In this document: one piece after another, positions 9,218-26,260 of the stretch
Numbering within the stretch: position 1 is the first letter of the stretch
How the letters are laid out: each line of letters starts with the position of its first letter
DNA from: Octadecabacter dasysiphoniae
GTDB taxonomy: Bacteria; Pseudomonadota; Alphaproteobacteria; Rhodobacterales; Rhodobacteraceae
Direction: 5' to 3'
Length of the DNA stretch: 64,000 bases
Assembly (NCBI RefSeq): GCF_021532615.1
Contig: NZ_JAKGAQ010000002.1
Coordinates: 782,501 to 846,500, forward strand
Translations under genes and position numbers: made by a program
Notes under the pieces: generated by a model
Database searches by the model: none
What the model was told of the DNA's origin: nothing
What the model saw: only the letters and a program-made list of their open reading frames with translations

Positions 9218-10030
9218 CTAAGTCCGCCGTTCTGTGTGACGCGTTTCGTTTGGCGTCACGGTTGTTATTCCGCAATGTTCAAGTGCCTTCAGAGGGTCGT
9301 TTGTCGTGTAGTCCGCACCTGTCAGGGATTGAACATCAGCGTCTTGATCCAAAATGTTGCCGCCGATGATGATCGGCGGGCAGATTGAGGAGGACTGACG
9401 TACAACATCCACACATTCTTTCAGGGAATCAAGGCTTTCGGAGGAACTGGCAGAAATTAGCGCAGCATCGAAGCGTGTTGTTACAAAGATGGCGCGCAGC
9501 TCTTGCGAGGTGGCGCCCATTGCGAGCCGTACTGATAGGCCCAGTCGGCGCAATTGCCCGCAAAGCACCATGGCGCCCAATGTGTGAAATGGGTCTTTGG
9601 CAATAATCGCGACCACGCCTTTGTCGTCGTTGGGGTCTTCGGAATAACCGTGGGATGCCCAATCGGCACCCAGTGTGCGCAAAGATGCTTGTAGGCGTGC
9701 GGTGCCAATCGTGACTCGCGCAAAGCTGAGAGTGTCATCACACCAATCATCGCCCATCTGCCGTGCGGCATAGGGTATATAGATACAGGCGATCGATTCA
9801 GCGGGAATACCCGCCTCGAGCATTTGGTTGATCACCTCTGGAACGGGGTTATGGCTGCTTTCGGCTGCGGCATCGCGAAGACGGGTGCCAACGTCTGGAT
9901 CAAAATCCTGGGCAGCTTTGGCGTTGCGTTCAGCAACAAGTGACAGGGCTTTGGTGGCAAGGGCGTCAACCGAGGGGCTTTTGACAGCGCCTAGCGGGTC
10001 TGTACGATTTGTCCTGGACTGCTCTGCCAT
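9218..10030 (-). CDS. ppaA: PpaA/AerR-type cobalamin-binding antirepressor
   Basis: 270 residues from the ATG at 10030 (GGAG 6 bases upstream). The C-terminal half is a B12-binding-like (SCHIC) domain; the motif DPFHTLGAMVL with His149 matches the cobalamin-ligand His of Rhodobacter capsulatus AerR, and the WCDDTLSFARVTIG block matches the helical domain of AerR/CarH-like proteins. AerR/PpaA proteins bind cobalamin in a light-linked way and modulate CrtJ/PpsR DNA binding. Gene order ppaA-ppsR is conserved in Rhodobacteraceae. Its promoter carries a PpsR box, which suggests feedback control. Confidence 0.9.
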   Translation of the reverse strand: MAEQSRTNRTDPLGAVKSPSVDALATKALSLVAERNAKAAQDFDPDVGTRLRDAAAESSHNPVPEVINQMLEAGIPAESIACIYIPYAARQMGDDWCDDTLSFARVTIGTARLQASLRTLGADWASHGYSEDPNDDKGVVAIIAKDPFHTLGAMVLCGQLRRLGLSVRLAMGATSQELRAIFVTTRFDAALISASSSESLDSLKECVDVVRQSSSICPPIIIGGNILDQDADVQSLTGADYTTNDPLKALEHCGITTVTPNETRHTERRT

Positions 10031-10098
10031 CGTAAACTCCGATCTGATCGGAGATGGAAGAGGGATGCCCTTCCATATGTAAACCAATCAACACACCT

Positions 10099-10127
10099 AT
10101 TGTCCGTTACGAGGACTTTAATGTCAA
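10099..10127 (-). promoter_or_regulatory. Predicted ppaA promoter
   Basis: On the minus strand TTGACA (10127-10122) and GACAAT (10104-10099) are 17 bases apart. The consensus -35 forms one half of the PpsR box at 10122-10139. A leader of about 60 bases would result. Confidence 0.5.
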
Positions 10128-10139
10128 AGGTAATTGACA
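10122..10139. promoter_or_regulatory. PpsR/CrtJ box, ppaA side of the ppaA-bchF region
   Basis: TGTCAAAGGTAATTGACA is a perfect TGT-N12-ACA with the extended TGTCA/TGACA arms. It sits in the 289-base divergent spacer (10031-10319), which otherwise holds no gene. Confidence 0.88.
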
Positions 10140-10244
10140 TTTGACCCCGTACTCGGTGGATGGTCGCATCAAAATAAGCCTAAAATAAGAGAAAACAGGA
10201 AGGTTTTGCAAAGTCTGACACATTGAAAGTGTAAACCCTGACAG

Positions 10245-10262
10245 TGTAAATCTAAATTGACA
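10245..10262. promoter_or_regulatory. PpsR/CrtJ box, bchF side of the ppaA-bchF region
   Basis: TGTAAATCTAAATTGACA is a perfect TGT-N12-ACA. Its right half is the predicted -35 TTGACA of bchF. It lies 123 bases from the ppaA-side box, a distance suited to DNA looping between two repressor tetramers; looping is inference. Confidence 0.88.
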
Positions 10263-10286
10263 CATATGGGATTCGCCGCGTAGTCT
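10257..10286 (+). promoter_or_regulatory. Predicted bchF superoperon promoter
   Basis: TTGACA (10257-10262), an 18-base spacer and TAGTCT (10281-10286). The -35 is a full consensus and lies in the PpsR box; the -10 is weak. Confidence 0.45.
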
Positions 10287-10319
10287 TAACAGGCAAGACA
10301 CGACAGGGAACGCGATTCT

Positions 10320-18059
<7,740 letters not shown>

Positions 18060-18060
<1 letters not shown>

Positions 18061-18746
18061 TGACCTATGAGGCGACCAGAGACCGCGTCGAAACTTATTT
18101 CGACAAGTCCGCGACCAAGGTATGGGAGCGTCTGACATCGGACGCGCCCGTGTCCGGTATTCGCGCGACTGTACGGGCTGGTCGCGACAAGATGCGTGAT
18201 ATCATGTTGGCTGAATTGCCAGCCGATCTGACGGGTTTGCGCGTACTGGACGCCGGGTGCGGCACGGGTGCCAAGGCCGTCGCTTTGGCCGAACGCGGGG
18301 CGCAGGTCGTTGCAATCGATATCGCGCCTGAGTTGATCAAGATCGCCGAGGCACGATGCCCTGACCGTTTGCGCAAGCAGATTACGTTTCATGCGGGTGA
18401 CATGCTGGACAGCGCGCACGGTACGTTTGATCACGCCGTCGCGATGGATTCTATGATTTATTATTCTGACGCGATGCTGGTGAGCCTTTTGAAGGCAAAT
18501 GAGAGCCGTATTCGTGGGAAGTTTGTCTTTACCCTCGCGCCGCGCACGCCGCTTTTGATGGCTATGTTTCGGGTTGGAAAACTATTCCCGCGCTCTGACC
18601 GCTCGCCGGTCATGATCCCGCACAAGACAGCGAAACTGGCGTCCGATCTGCGGATTGCAGGCGTGCAGGGAAAGCTGGCCGAGGTCGAGCGTGTGACCTC
18701 AGGTTTTTATATTTCGCAGTGTTTGCGGTTCGGTGGGCGCCCATGA
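18060..18746 (+). CDS. bchM: Magnesium-protoporphyrin IX methyltransferase
   Basis: 228 residues from the ATG at 18060, a TGATG overlap with bchL. It transfers a methyl group from S-adenosylmethionine to the ring C propionate of Mg-protoporphyrin IX. The class I methyltransferase motif VLDAGCGTGAKA, followed by VVAIDIAPEL, is clear. It supplies the substrate of AcsF and follows bchH in the pathway. Its stop overlaps the lhaA start (ATGA). Confidence 0.96.
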
Positions 18747-20176
18747 TTTTCCGCGCGTCTGACCTTCAGAAAGTGACGCTTAAGATGCTTCCGTTCGCGG
18801 ACGCAGCGTCCGAAGGTTTGCCGCTGGGCCAGTTGCTGCGCCTGTCGTTGTTCCAGGTGTCTGTCGGCATGGCAGGGGTCATGTTGCTCGGCACGTTGAA
18901 CCGCGTGATGATCGTGGAATTGGGCGTGCCCGCGTTGATCGTCGCGTTGATGATTGCGATTCCGGTTCTGGCCGCGCCGTTCCGTGCACTGCTTGGGTTC
19001 AAGTCCGACACCTATCGAAGTGCGATTGGCTGGAAGCGTATTCCATACCTGTGGTTCGGCACCCTGTGGCAGTTTGGTGGCCTTGCGATCATGCCGATGG
19101 CCTTGCTGGTTTTGTCCGGCAATACCGCCGTTGATGTGCCCGAAGGGTTCCGGCAATTCGCCGCGGGTCTGGCGTTTTTGCTGACCGGTGTGGGTATGCA
19201 TATGACGCAGACGGCTGGTTTGGCATTGGCGGCAGATCGTGCGGATGATGAAACGCGGCCACGGGTCGTCGCGCTTTTGTATGTGATGTTCCTTGTGGGG
19301 ATGCTGGTGTCAGCGATTATCATCGGCACGCTGCTTCGGGACTTTAGTGACTTGAAACTGGTGCAGGTCGTTCAAGGCGCCGCTGTTGTGACCGCGTTGC
19401 TGAACCTGACCGCCCTGTGGAAGCAGGAAAAGGTCCGCCCGATGAGCCGCGAGGAACGCGCAGCACCGAAGCCCGCATTCAGCGATGCTTGGGATGATCT
19501 GATGTCGGGCGGCAGTGCGGGGCGTTTGTTGGTTGTCGTGTTCCTTGGAACCATGGCGTTCAACATGCAGGATGTTTTGCTGGAACCCTATGGGGGTGAA
19601 ATCCTTGGCCTGTCAGTGTCGTCCACGACGTTGCTGACAGCTGCGTGGGCGATCGGAGCATTGCTTGGGTTTGCCGCCGCCGCAAAATGGCTAGGCCGCG
19701 CGACCGATCCGTATCGCATCGCGGGTCGTGGTCTTTTGGTGGGGCTGGCCGCGTTTACGGCTGTGATCTTCGCAGCGCCTTTGAATTCAACAGTTATGTT
19801 TTTCGGTGGCGCGTTTGCCATCGGGTTGGGGGGCGGCTTGTTTTCCGTCGCCACCTTAACGGCCGCTATGACGATGCCTGCCAAAGGAATCGCCGGACGC
19901 GGGCTTGCGCTTGGTGCGTGGGGGGCCGCTCAGGCCACTGCTGCCGGGCTTTCGACGGTGATCGGTGGCGGCCTTCGGGACGTTGTCGGTGGCCTTGCTA
20001 CTCAGGGAACCTTCGGGGAGGCGCTCGCCACGCCTGCCACAGGATATTCGGTTGTTTATCACACCGAGATCGGACTGCTTTTCTTAACCCTCATTGCTTT
20101 GGGCCCGCTTGTGCGGGTCAGGGCCGTGACAGAAGACCGTGAGGGCCAATTCGGCCTCGCGGACTTCCCGACCTAA
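18743..20176 (+). CDS. lhaA: LhaA, light-harvesting 1 assembly protein (PucC family)
   Basis: 477 residues, about 12 membrane helices, second PucC-family member of the window. Position between bchM and puhA is that of lhaA (orf477 in Rhodobacter sphaeroides, of the same length), needed for LH1 assembly and thought to pass bacteriochlorophyll to the antenna peptides. Motifs include [15 protein letters not shown] and [10 protein letters not shown]. The start at 18743 makes an ATGA overlap with bchM. Confidence 0.93.
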   Translation: MIFRASDLQKVTLKMLPFADAASEGLPLGQLLRLSLFQVSVGMAGVMLLGTLNRVMIVELGVPALIVALMIAIPVLAAPFRALLGFKSDTYRSAIGWKRIPYLWFGTLWQFGGLAIMPMALLVLSGNTAVDVPEGFRQFAAGLAFLLTGVGMHMTQTAGLALAADRADDETRPRVVALLYVMFLVGMLVSAIIIGTLLRDFSDLKLVQVVQGAAVVTALLNLTALWKQEKVRPMSREERAAPKPAFSDAWDDLMSGGSAGRLLVVVFLGTMAFNMQDVLLEPYGGEILGLSVSSTTLLTAAWAIGALLGFAAAAKWLGRATDPYRIAGRGLLVGLAAFTAVIFAAPLNSTVMFFGGAFAIGLGGGLFSVATLTAAMTMPAKGIAGRGLALGAWGAAQATAAGLSTVIGGGLRDVVGGLATQGTFGEALATPATGYSVVYHTEIGLLFLTLIALGPLVRVRAVTEDREGQFGLADFPT

Positions 20177-20192
20177 TACGGAGGACATACCC

Positions 20193-20966
20193 ATGGTTGG
20201 CGTAGACTTTTTTGGAAATTTTGATCTGGCGAGTGCCGCGATCTGGCTTTTCTGGCTCTTTTTTGCGGGGTTGGTGTATTACCTCCAGACCGAAAACATG
20301 CGCGAAGGTTACGAGCTAGAGGATGACGATGGAAACATCGCCCCAAACCAAGGCCCGTTCCCTTTGCCAAAGGACAAGACGTTCAAGTTGCCGCATGATC
20401 GTGGCGAAATGACGTTCCCGTCGGGCGCGCGCAAAGATCGCCCAGACCTTGCATTGGCCCGCACGTCCAAGGCCGCGGGTTCGCCGTTTGTCCCCACAGG
20501 CGATCCGATGTTGGACGGTGTTGGTCCAGCATCCTGGGCGCCGCGCCGCGATGTGCCTGAACTTGATGGCCACGGTCATGTTAAGATCCGCCCGATGTCC
20601 AGCTTGCCTGATTTTGCACATACCGCTGGGCATGATCCGCGCGGTAAGCCGGTTGTGTCGGGCGACGGCGACGTCGTTGGCCGTGTCACAGATATGTGGG
20701 TCGATGTGCCAGAAGCGATGGTGCGTTATCTGACGCTTGATCTGAACCCGGAAGGCCAAGGCAACACGCGCCTGATCCCGATGAACCTTTGCCGCGTCAA
20801 ATCCGACCGCATCGTGGTGAAATCCCTTTATGCCCACAACTTTGAGGGCATCCCGAAAACCAAAAAGAATGACGAAGTTACGCTTCTCGAAGAGGATAAG
20901 ATCACCGGCTACTACGCTGGTGGTACTTTGTACGCCTCTGAAGCGCGGCTTGAGCCTCAGATCTAA
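20193..20966 (+). CDS. puhA: Photosynthetic reaction centre H subunit
   Basis: 257 residues. PuhA has one N-terminal transmembrane helix (about 12-30) and a cytoplasmic PRC-barrel domain that caps PufLM near the quinones. [18 protein letters not shown] at the start and [12 protein letters not shown] in the barrel are family hallmarks. GGAGG lies 8 bases before the ATG. An upstream in-frame start at 20139 inside lhaA is rejected because it would place 18 charged residues ahead of the conserved N-terminus. Confidence 0.98.
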   Translation: MVGVDFFGNFDLASAAIWLFWLFFAGLVYYLQTENMREGYELEDDDGNIAPNQGPFPLPKDKTFKLPHDRGEMTFPSGARKDRPDLALARTSKAAGSPFVPTGDPMLDGVGPASWAPRRDVPELDGHGHVKIRPMSSLPDFAHTAGHDPRGKPVVSGDGDVVGRVTDMWVDVPEAMVRYLTLDLNPEGQGNTRLIPMNLCRVKSDRIVVKSLYAHNFEGIPKTKKNDEVTLLEEDKITGYYAGGTLYASEARLEPQI

Positions 20967-20989
20967 TCGCGTACTGAAAGGACGAATAA

Positions 20990-21622
20990 ATGTCTCATGA
21001 TGATTTCAAGTTTGAACCCGTAAGGGGGCTGCCAGAAGCATTGCCAGAGGGTGAACACATCCTTTGGCAGGGCAGCCCGGCACCCTTGCGATTGGCGCGT
21101 GACGCGCTGGGCCTGACTTGGGTTGCGGGATATTTCGCCGTTCTTACCGTGTGGCGTGTAGGCGTGTCCTCCACCTACGTGCCGTTTGGTGAAGCATTAG
21201 CGCACGGCATCCCGTTCCTTGTGGTCGGGATGCTGGCGTGTCTGTTGATCTTTGGGCTGGCCTATATGCAGGCCCGTTCGGCGGTTTATACGCTGACCAA
21301 TAAACGTGTCGGGATGCGCATTGGTGCAGCCCTGACGATGACGTTGAACCTGCCTTACACCCAGATCGGAAATGCTGGGTTGGATACCAAGAAATCCGGC
21401 CACGGGACGCTTGCGTTTGAATTGATCGGGGACACACGGTTTTCATATATGATGACATGGCCGCATGTGCGCCCTTGGCATATGTCAAAGACCCAGCCTG
21501 CCTTCCGGTCCATTCCAGATGCACACAAGGTCGCGGCGATCTTTGCAGAAGCGGCAGAGGCACGCGTGTTTGAACCCAAAGTCGAACGTGCCAGCCACGC
21601 CAACGCAGTCGCAGCGGAGTAG
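20990..21622 (+). CDS. puhB: PuhB, reaction-centre assembly protein
   Basis: 210 residues with two to three membrane helices (about 43-60, 75-95) and a bacterial PH-like domain. In Rhodobacter capsulatus PuhB supports reaction-centre assembly. The N-terminal block EALPEGEHILWQGSP is characteristic. GAAAGGA precedes the ATG. It lies between puhA and puhC, as in relatives. Confidence 0.92.
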   Translation: MSHDDFKFEPVRGLPEALPEGEHILWQGSPAPLRLARDALGLTWVAGYFAVLTVWRVGVSSTYVPFGEALAHGIPFLVVGMLACLLIFGLAYMQARSAVYTLTNKRVGMRIGAALTMTLNLPYTQIGNAGLDTKKSGHGTLAFELIGDTRFSYMMTWPHVRPWHMSKTQPAFRSIPDAHKVAAIFAEAAEARVFEPKVERASHANAVAAE

Positions 21623-21627
21623 ATTCA

Positions 21628-22086
21628 ATGTCAGCACTTGAACAACAGATGAAGCACCGCGATCACGATATGGTCCCGCTGTTTTTGGTGCGGTCTATGT
21701 TTGGACTGATGTTCGCGGCGTTGTGTCTTGTCGCCTACGCGCAGTGGGCGGATGTACCACAGTCAGCGGTCTATCAAGAAACGCCAATCGTGGCGCAAAT
21801 GGATGTGCAGTTCGTCAGCTCCCGCGAGGGGATGTCGACTGTGTTTGACATGGACGGCAACCAGATCGCCGCATCCGGTGACGACAAGATGGGCTTTATC
21901 GGGGTGATCGGAATTGCAGTGCGCCGCGAACGCGAAGTTGCGGGTCTGGCCAATGACACGCCGATCACGATCTTGAAACGAGAGAGTGGCACCTACGGAA
22001 TCCACGACCCAGCGACCGGTTGGTCGATGGAGTTGATCGGATATGGTGCTGATAATGTAGCCGCTTTCGCCAAGCTGCTTGATTGA
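21628..22086 (+). CDS. puhC: PuhC, photosynthetic complex assembly protein
   Basis: 152 residues: one N-terminal membrane helix (about 16-34) and a periplasmic domain. PuhC of Rhodobacter supports reaction-centre and LH1 organisation. The identification rests on order after puhAB, size and single-anchor topology, plus conserved pieces such as ETPIVAQMDVQF and the C-terminal GYGADNVAAFAKLL. Confidence 0.88.
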   Translation: MSALEQQMKHRDHDMVPLFLVRSMFGLMFAALCLVAYAQWADVPQSAVYQETPIVAQMDVQFVSSREGMSTVFDMDGNQIAASGDDKMGFIGVIGIAVRREREVAGLANDTPITILKRESGTYGIHDPATGWSMELIGYGADNVAAFAKLLD

Positions 22087-22111
22087 AACTGATCTAAAAG
22101 GAGGGAACCCC

Positions 22112-22408
22112 ATGGGCCTTTTGACACGAACGAAAGAAGAGGTGCCCTGCGTGGTCACCATTTCACACCGATTTGAGGAACTGTCCGCTCACGTGAAATT
22201 CACAGACGGCAGTGTCGTGGGACCAGGTGATAGCGTGCTTGTTCACGGTGCAGAAATCATGGCGGCCTTCGGTGAGATGGTCGAAGAGGAACGCATGGCG
22301 ACAATCACCCGTGCATCCACAGTGGAGCGCATGTGGACCCGCGCAACGGGTGATTTTGAATTCATGGAATTGTGCGAGTTTTCATTCAGCGATGAGGTGA
22401 TGGCATGA
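22112..22408 (+). CDS. bciE: BciE-type auxiliary subunit of the aerobic cyclase
   Basis: 98 residues from the ATG at 22112 (AAAGGAGGGAACCCC just upstream, the best ribosome-binding site in the region). Small and soluble, placed between puhC and acsF with an ATGA overlap into acsF. This is the place and size of BciE, the small protein required by AcsF for cyclase activity in alphaproteobacteria such as Rhodobacter sphaeroides. I assign it mainly on position and size; a profile search would settle it. Confidence 0.75.
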   Translation: MGLLTRTKEEVPCVVTISHRFEELSAHVKFTDGSVVGPGDSVLVHGAEIMAAFGEMVEEERMATITRASTVERMWTRATGDFEFMELCEFSFSDEVMA

Positions 22409-23532
22409 ACGTTCAAGCAAAACATTCATCCGGTGCGGCAACTGCCGAAGAGGCGATTGCGTTGCAAGAGGCGCTGCCGCCGTTGACCAACGAAGATGCC
22501 ACAGCCGTTGCGATGCAGAATACGTTGCTGACACCACGGTTTTACACAACCGATTTTGACGAAATGGACAAGATCGACGTGACCCCTGTTCGCGAAGATT
22601 GGGACAAACTGATCGCGCAAATGGTGAGCGATCCGAACAAGGGCCATTTCAAAAAGAACGCTGATTGGGATGAAGTCGATTGGGATGGGATGGAGCCGAA
22701 ACTCAAGCGCGAGTTTATCGATTTCCTGATCTCGAGCTGTACGGCTGAGTTTTCTGGCTGCGTTTTGTACAAAGAAATGAAGCGTCGTGGGTCCAACCCC
22801 GACATCACACAGCTGTTTCAGTTGATGGCCCGTGATGAGGCCCGTCATGCAGGTTTCATCAATGACGCCCTGCGCGAGGCGGGTATTGCCGTGAATCTTG
22901 GGTTCCTGACGCAATCCAAGAAGTACACGTACTTTCGGCCCAAGTTCATCTATTACGCGACATACCTGTCCGAGAAGATCGGCTATGCGCGCTACATCAC
23001 GATTTTCCGTCACCTCGAAAAGCATCCTGAACATCGGTTCCACCCAATTTTCAAATGGTTTGAGGAATGGTGCAACGATGAATTTTCGCACGGCGAGGCG
23101 TTCGCGTTGTTGTTGAAGACAGATCCGAAACTGACGCAATCGTTCAGCAATAAGCTGTGGATCAAGTTCTTCCTGACGGCTGTGTATTCCACGATGTATG
23201 TGCGTGACCATCAGCGCCCCGAATTTCACAAAGCGCTGGGCGTTGATCCTGATTGGTACGCCCATGAGGTGTTCACAAAGACGTCCGTGCTGACCGGGCA
23301 AATCTACCCGTTGATGCTGGATATTGAACACCCGCGTTGGCAGAAAAATCTGGAACGGATGCAGGTGGCGAACGTGCAGATTGCAAATGCCAAAAAGGCA
23401 GGCGGGATCGGTGGATTTATTGGCAAAACACTAGGGTCTGCCAAGGCGGCATTCGCGTTTGTGTCGCTGTATACGATCCCCGCGATCAAGCATGACGTTC
23501 CACAGGAAACCCTCATGAAGCCTGCTTATTGA
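22405..23532 (+). CDS. acsF: Mg-protoporphyrin IX monomethyl ester (oxidative) cyclase
   Basis: 375 residues. AcsF is a di-iron oxygenase that forms ring E using O2. The two iron-ligand motifs are visible as ARDEARHAGF and CNDEFSHGEAF, together with upstream glutamates of the CTAEFSG block. The enzyme indicates aerobic bacteriochlorophyll synthesis; the oxygen-independent BchE is not seen in this window. Coupled to bciE (ATGA) and to puhE (TGATG). Confidence 0.96.
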   Translation: MNVQAKHSSGAATAEEAIALQEALPPLTNEDATAVAMQNTLLTPRFYTTDFDEMDKIDVTPVREDWDKLIAQMVSDPNKGHFKKNADWDEVDWDGMEPKLKREFIDFLISSCTAEFSGCVLYKEMKRRGSNPDITQLFQLMARDEARHAGFINDALREAGIAVNLGFLTQSKKYTYFRPKFIYYATYLSEKIGYARYITIFRHLEKHPEHRFHPIFKWFEEWCNDEFSHGEAFALLLKTDPKLTQSFSNKLWIKFFLTAVYSTMYVRDHQRPEFHKALGVDPDWYAHEVFTKTSVLTGQIYPLMLDIEHPRWQKNLERMQVANVQIANAKKAGGIGGFIGKTLGSAKAAFAFVSLYTIPAIKHDVPQETLMKPAY

Positions 23533-24332
23533 TGATTGTTTGGGGCGCATCTCTCGTCGCGCTTTTTACCTGGTGGTTTGCCACCGGGCTGATTTTGCTT
23601 GTCATCCGTGCGGCTGATCGTACGGGCGGCAATGCCTATAATCGTGCAGTATTCCTGAGTGTTCCAGTCCTCGCGCTTGGCGTGGCGGGCGTGATCCTGT
23701 CGATCTCCAACACTGGAATGACGGGTTTATACCAGGGGTTCTTCGGGGCCTTGGCGATCTGGGGTTGGATCGAGCTTTCGTTTTTATCCGGTGTGATCAC
23801 CGGGCCAGAACGCGCCGTCGCCTCGCGCAATGCCCCCCGCACCGACAGATTCTGGAAAGCATGGGACGCGCTTGCGTATCATGAAATCATGTTGCTGGTG
23901 GGGATGGCTTTCATCGTAATCGTGACCACAGGGTCCGATAACACCATTGCCATGTGGACCTATGCGATCCTGTTTTTCGCCCGTATCAGCGCCAAGCTGA
24001 ACCTGTTTTTTGGTGTGCCACGCATCAATTTTGAATTCCTCCCGCTGCCGCTGCAGCACCTCAAGACCCACATGACCAAGGGTCCGATAACAGCGTTTTT
24101 CCCGCTGTCCGTCACGGTCTTGTCGTTTGCAACTGCGTGCTTTGCGCAGTTGTTGATAACGGCCGACACGCAGGTTGAAGCCACAGGCTTTGCCTTACTC
24201 ACATCTCTTTGTGCGCTCGCGCTGCTGGAACACTGGTTCATGGTGATCCCGCTGCCTGACGCAAAACTCTGGCGGTGGATGCTGCCGGCACAGAAACGAA
24301 TAACTGCCAAGGAAGAAACCCATGGACTTTGA
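23532..24332 (+). CDS. puhE: PuhE, polytopic photosynthesis membrane protein (DUF3623 type)
   Basis: 266 residues with about seven hydrophobic helices. Position after acsF and before hemA, and the [12 protein letters not shown] and [17 protein letters not shown] stretches, match PuhE of Rhodobacteraceae. In Rhodobacter capsulatus PuhE is reported to modulate bacteriochlorophyll synthesis; its biochemical activity is unknown. The ATG at 23532 overlaps the acsF stop; its own end overlaps hemA by 11 bases. Confidence 0.88.
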   Translation: MIVWGASLVALFTWWFATGLILLVIRAADRTGGNAYNRAVFLSVPVLALGVAGVILSISNTGMTGLYQGFFGALAIWGWIELSFLSGVITGPERAVASRNAPRTDRFWKAWDALAYHEIMLLVGMAFIVIVTTGSDNTIAMWTYAILFFARISAKLNLFFGVPRINFEFLPLPLQHLKTHMTKGPITAFFPLSVTVLSFATACFAQLLITADTQVEATGFALLTSLCALALLEHWFMVIPLPDAKLWRWMLPAQKRITAKEETHGL

Positions 24333-25536
24333 CGCCCTGTTTAACGATCAACTCGATGCTCTCAAGGGCGACGGGAACTACCGGTATTTTGCTGAACTCG
24401 AACGCAAGGCGGGTAAGTTTCCGCGCGCAGCGAGCCACGCAGAAGATGGCGTGCGCGACGTAACCGTTTGGTGTTCAAACGACTACCTTGGCATGGGCCA
24501 GCACCCCAAAGTCATTGCCGCGATGGTTGAAGGCGTACAACGCACAGGCACTGGCGCGGGTGGTACACGCAATATCAGCGGCACAAATCACGACCACCTT
24601 TTGCTCGAACGCGAGTTGGCAGACTTGCACGGCAAAGAATCGGCGCTGATATTTACATCCGGTTATGTGTCCAACTGGGCCAGTCTTTCGACGCTTGGCA
24701 GTCGTCTTGAGAACTGTGTCATCCTGTCTGACGCCGGCAACCACGCCTCAATGATCGAAGGCATCCGTCATTCGCGCGCACACAAAGTCCTGTGGAAGCA
24801 CAATGATGTCGAAGACCTTGAGATGAAGCTGCGCGCGATTCCGGCCCATCACCCCAAGATCGTCGCATTCGAGAGCGTGTATTCCATGGATGGCGATATC
24901 GCCCCGATCGAAGCAATCCTCGACGTGGCCGAAAAGTACGGCGCAATGACCTACATTGACGAAGTCCATGCGGTTGGCATGTACGGAGAACGTGGTGGCG
25001 GTGTGTCCGAAGAGCTTGGCCTCGCAGACCGGATTACCTTGATTGAGGGCACATTGGGCAAAGCGTTTGGCTGCGTTGGTGGCTATATCACCGGGTCCGC
25101 CGCGCTATGTGACTTCATCCGCAGCTTTGCGTCCGGTTTCATTTTTACCACCGCCTTGCCGCCCGCCGTTGCCGCCGCTGCACGCGTATCAATTGAACAC
25201 TTGAAGGAAAGCCAGTTGGAACGTGCCGGTCAGCGCCGTCAGGTTGCCCGACTGCGCAGAATGCTGGATGCACAGGGCATTCCACACATGGAGAACAACA
25301 GCCACATCGTGCCCGTCATGATCGGGGATCCCGTAAAGACAAAGATGCTTGCGGATTATTTGATGGATGAATGGGGCATTTACGTCCAGCCCATTAACTA
25401 TCCGACGGTTCCCAAAGGCACCGAAAGACTGCGTTTTACACCGTCGCCATTGCACACGGACGACGATATTGCACATCTTGTGGCGGCGTTGACTGTCCTT
25501 TGGAAACAATGCGCTATCGCCCATGCGGTGGCTTGA
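24322..25536 (+). CDS. hemA: 5-Aminolevulinate synthase
   Basis: 404 residues. This PLP enzyme joins glycine and succinyl-CoA in the first step of tetrapyrrole synthesis in alphaproteobacteria (C4 pathway). Lys247 in GTLGKAFG is the PLP lysine; [12 protein letters not shown] and GTRNISGT are typical active-site stretches. AAGGAAGAAACCC precedes the ATG inside the end of puhE. Being the last gene of the bch/puh chain ties precursor supply to pigment synthesis. Confidence 0.97.
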   Translation: MDFDALFNDQLDALKGDGNYRYFAELERKAGKFPRAASHAEDGVRDVTVWCSNDYLGMGQHPKVIAAMVEGVQRTGTGAGGTRNISGTNHDHLLLERELADLHGKESALIFTSGYVSNWASLSTLGSRLENCVILSDAGNHASMIEGIRHSRAHKVLWKHNDVEDLEMKLRAIPAHHPKIVAFESVYSMDGDIAPIEAILDVAEKYGAMTYIDEVHAVGMYGERGGGVSEELGLADRITLIEGTLGKAFGCVGGYITGSAALCDFIRSFASGFIFTTALPPAVAAAARVSIEHLKESQLERAGQRRQVARLRRMLDAQGIPHMENNSHIVPVMIGDPVKTKMLADYLMDEWGIYVQPINYPTVPKGTERLRFTPSPLHTDDDIAHLVAALTVLWKQCAIAHAVA

Positions 25537-25656
25537 TATCGTATAACTGGCGCCAATTCACTATTTTTGCTGGACGGCGATAATCAATAAGCTAGCTTTC
25601 TATCCGATGCGGTATACCACCGCGAACGACACGACCAAGTTTCAGGGAGAACACCT

Positions 25657-26118
25657 ATGACTAAGTTTATCTACGCCGCTGCTGCGGCACTTTTGGCGAC
25701 ACCTGCATTCGCTGACGGCCATGCCGCAACCGGTGACGCCGCCGCAGGCGAAGAGCAGTTCAATCGCCAATGTGTTGCATGTCACATCGTGGCTGACGCA
25801 GACGGTGAAGTATTGGCTGGTCGCAACGCCCGCACAGGTCCGAACCTTTATGCGGTTGCGGGTCGTCAGATTGGGTCTGTCGAAGATTTCCGTTACGGCG
25901 ATTCCATTGTTGAAGTGGGTGAAATGAACGACGGAACTGTTTGGACCGAAGAACTGTTCATTGGATACGTACAGGACCCGACAGGCTGGCTGCGTGAAAC
26001 CCTCGACAACAACCGTGCGCGGGGCAAAATGGCCTACCGTGTTCGCGACGAAGAAGAAGCACTTAACATCTACGCGTATCTCGCGACGTTCGGTGCAGAA
26101 GAAGCTGAATCCAACTAA
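25657..26118 (+). CDS. cycA: Cytochrome c2-type electron carrier
   Basis: 153 residues with a signal peptide (cleavage near AFA-DG, residue 19/20). One haem site, Cys39-Val-Ala-Cys42-His43, and an axial Met in GKMAYR (about 125). The segments AGRNARTGPNLYAVAGR and YVQDPTGWLRE align with Rhodobacter cytochrome c2, the periplasmic donor to the reaction centre. The mature protein is strongly acidic, with about 25 Asp/Glu against about 11 Arg/Lys and a single Lys. GGGAGAACACCT precedes the ATG. The 120-base gap after hemA should hold its own promoter, though no convincing hexamers or PpsR box were seen there. Confidence 0.88.
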   Translation: MTKFIYAAAAALLATPAFADGHAATGDAAAGEEQFNRQCVACHIVADADGEVLAGRNARTGPNLYAVAGRQIGSVEDFRYGDSIVEVGEMNDGTVWTEELFIGYVQDPTGWLRETLDNNRARGKMAYRVRDEEEALNIYAYLATFGAEEAESN

Positions 26119-26142
26119 GTATCGCTTTGAATGATTGAATAG

Positions 26143-26170
26143 GGGCCGCACAGTTTGTGTGGCCCTTTTT
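26143..26170 (+). terminator. Intrinsic terminator after cycA
   Basis: GGGCCGCAC and GTGTGGCCC form a 9-pair stem (one G-U) with a 5-base loop, followed directly by TTTTT. It closes the photosynthesis cluster. Confidence 0.85.
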
Positions 26171-26260
26171 CGTTTTGGCCGTCTGGTAACATTCGTGTCA
26201 CCGCGATTGCGCGATGGTGTCGGTTGCTGCACAACACGGCTCAGACACATGAGAGGTCCT

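Noticed and set aside
10230..10249. Possible third PpsR box overlapping TGTAAACCCTGACA
   Set aside because: The arms are 8 bases apart, not 7 or 12, so it does not fit the TGT-N12-ACA operator used by the other sites.
22426..23331. 301-codon antisense frame in acsF
   Set aside because: Fully inside acsF on the other strand, no motif, no plausible start signal.
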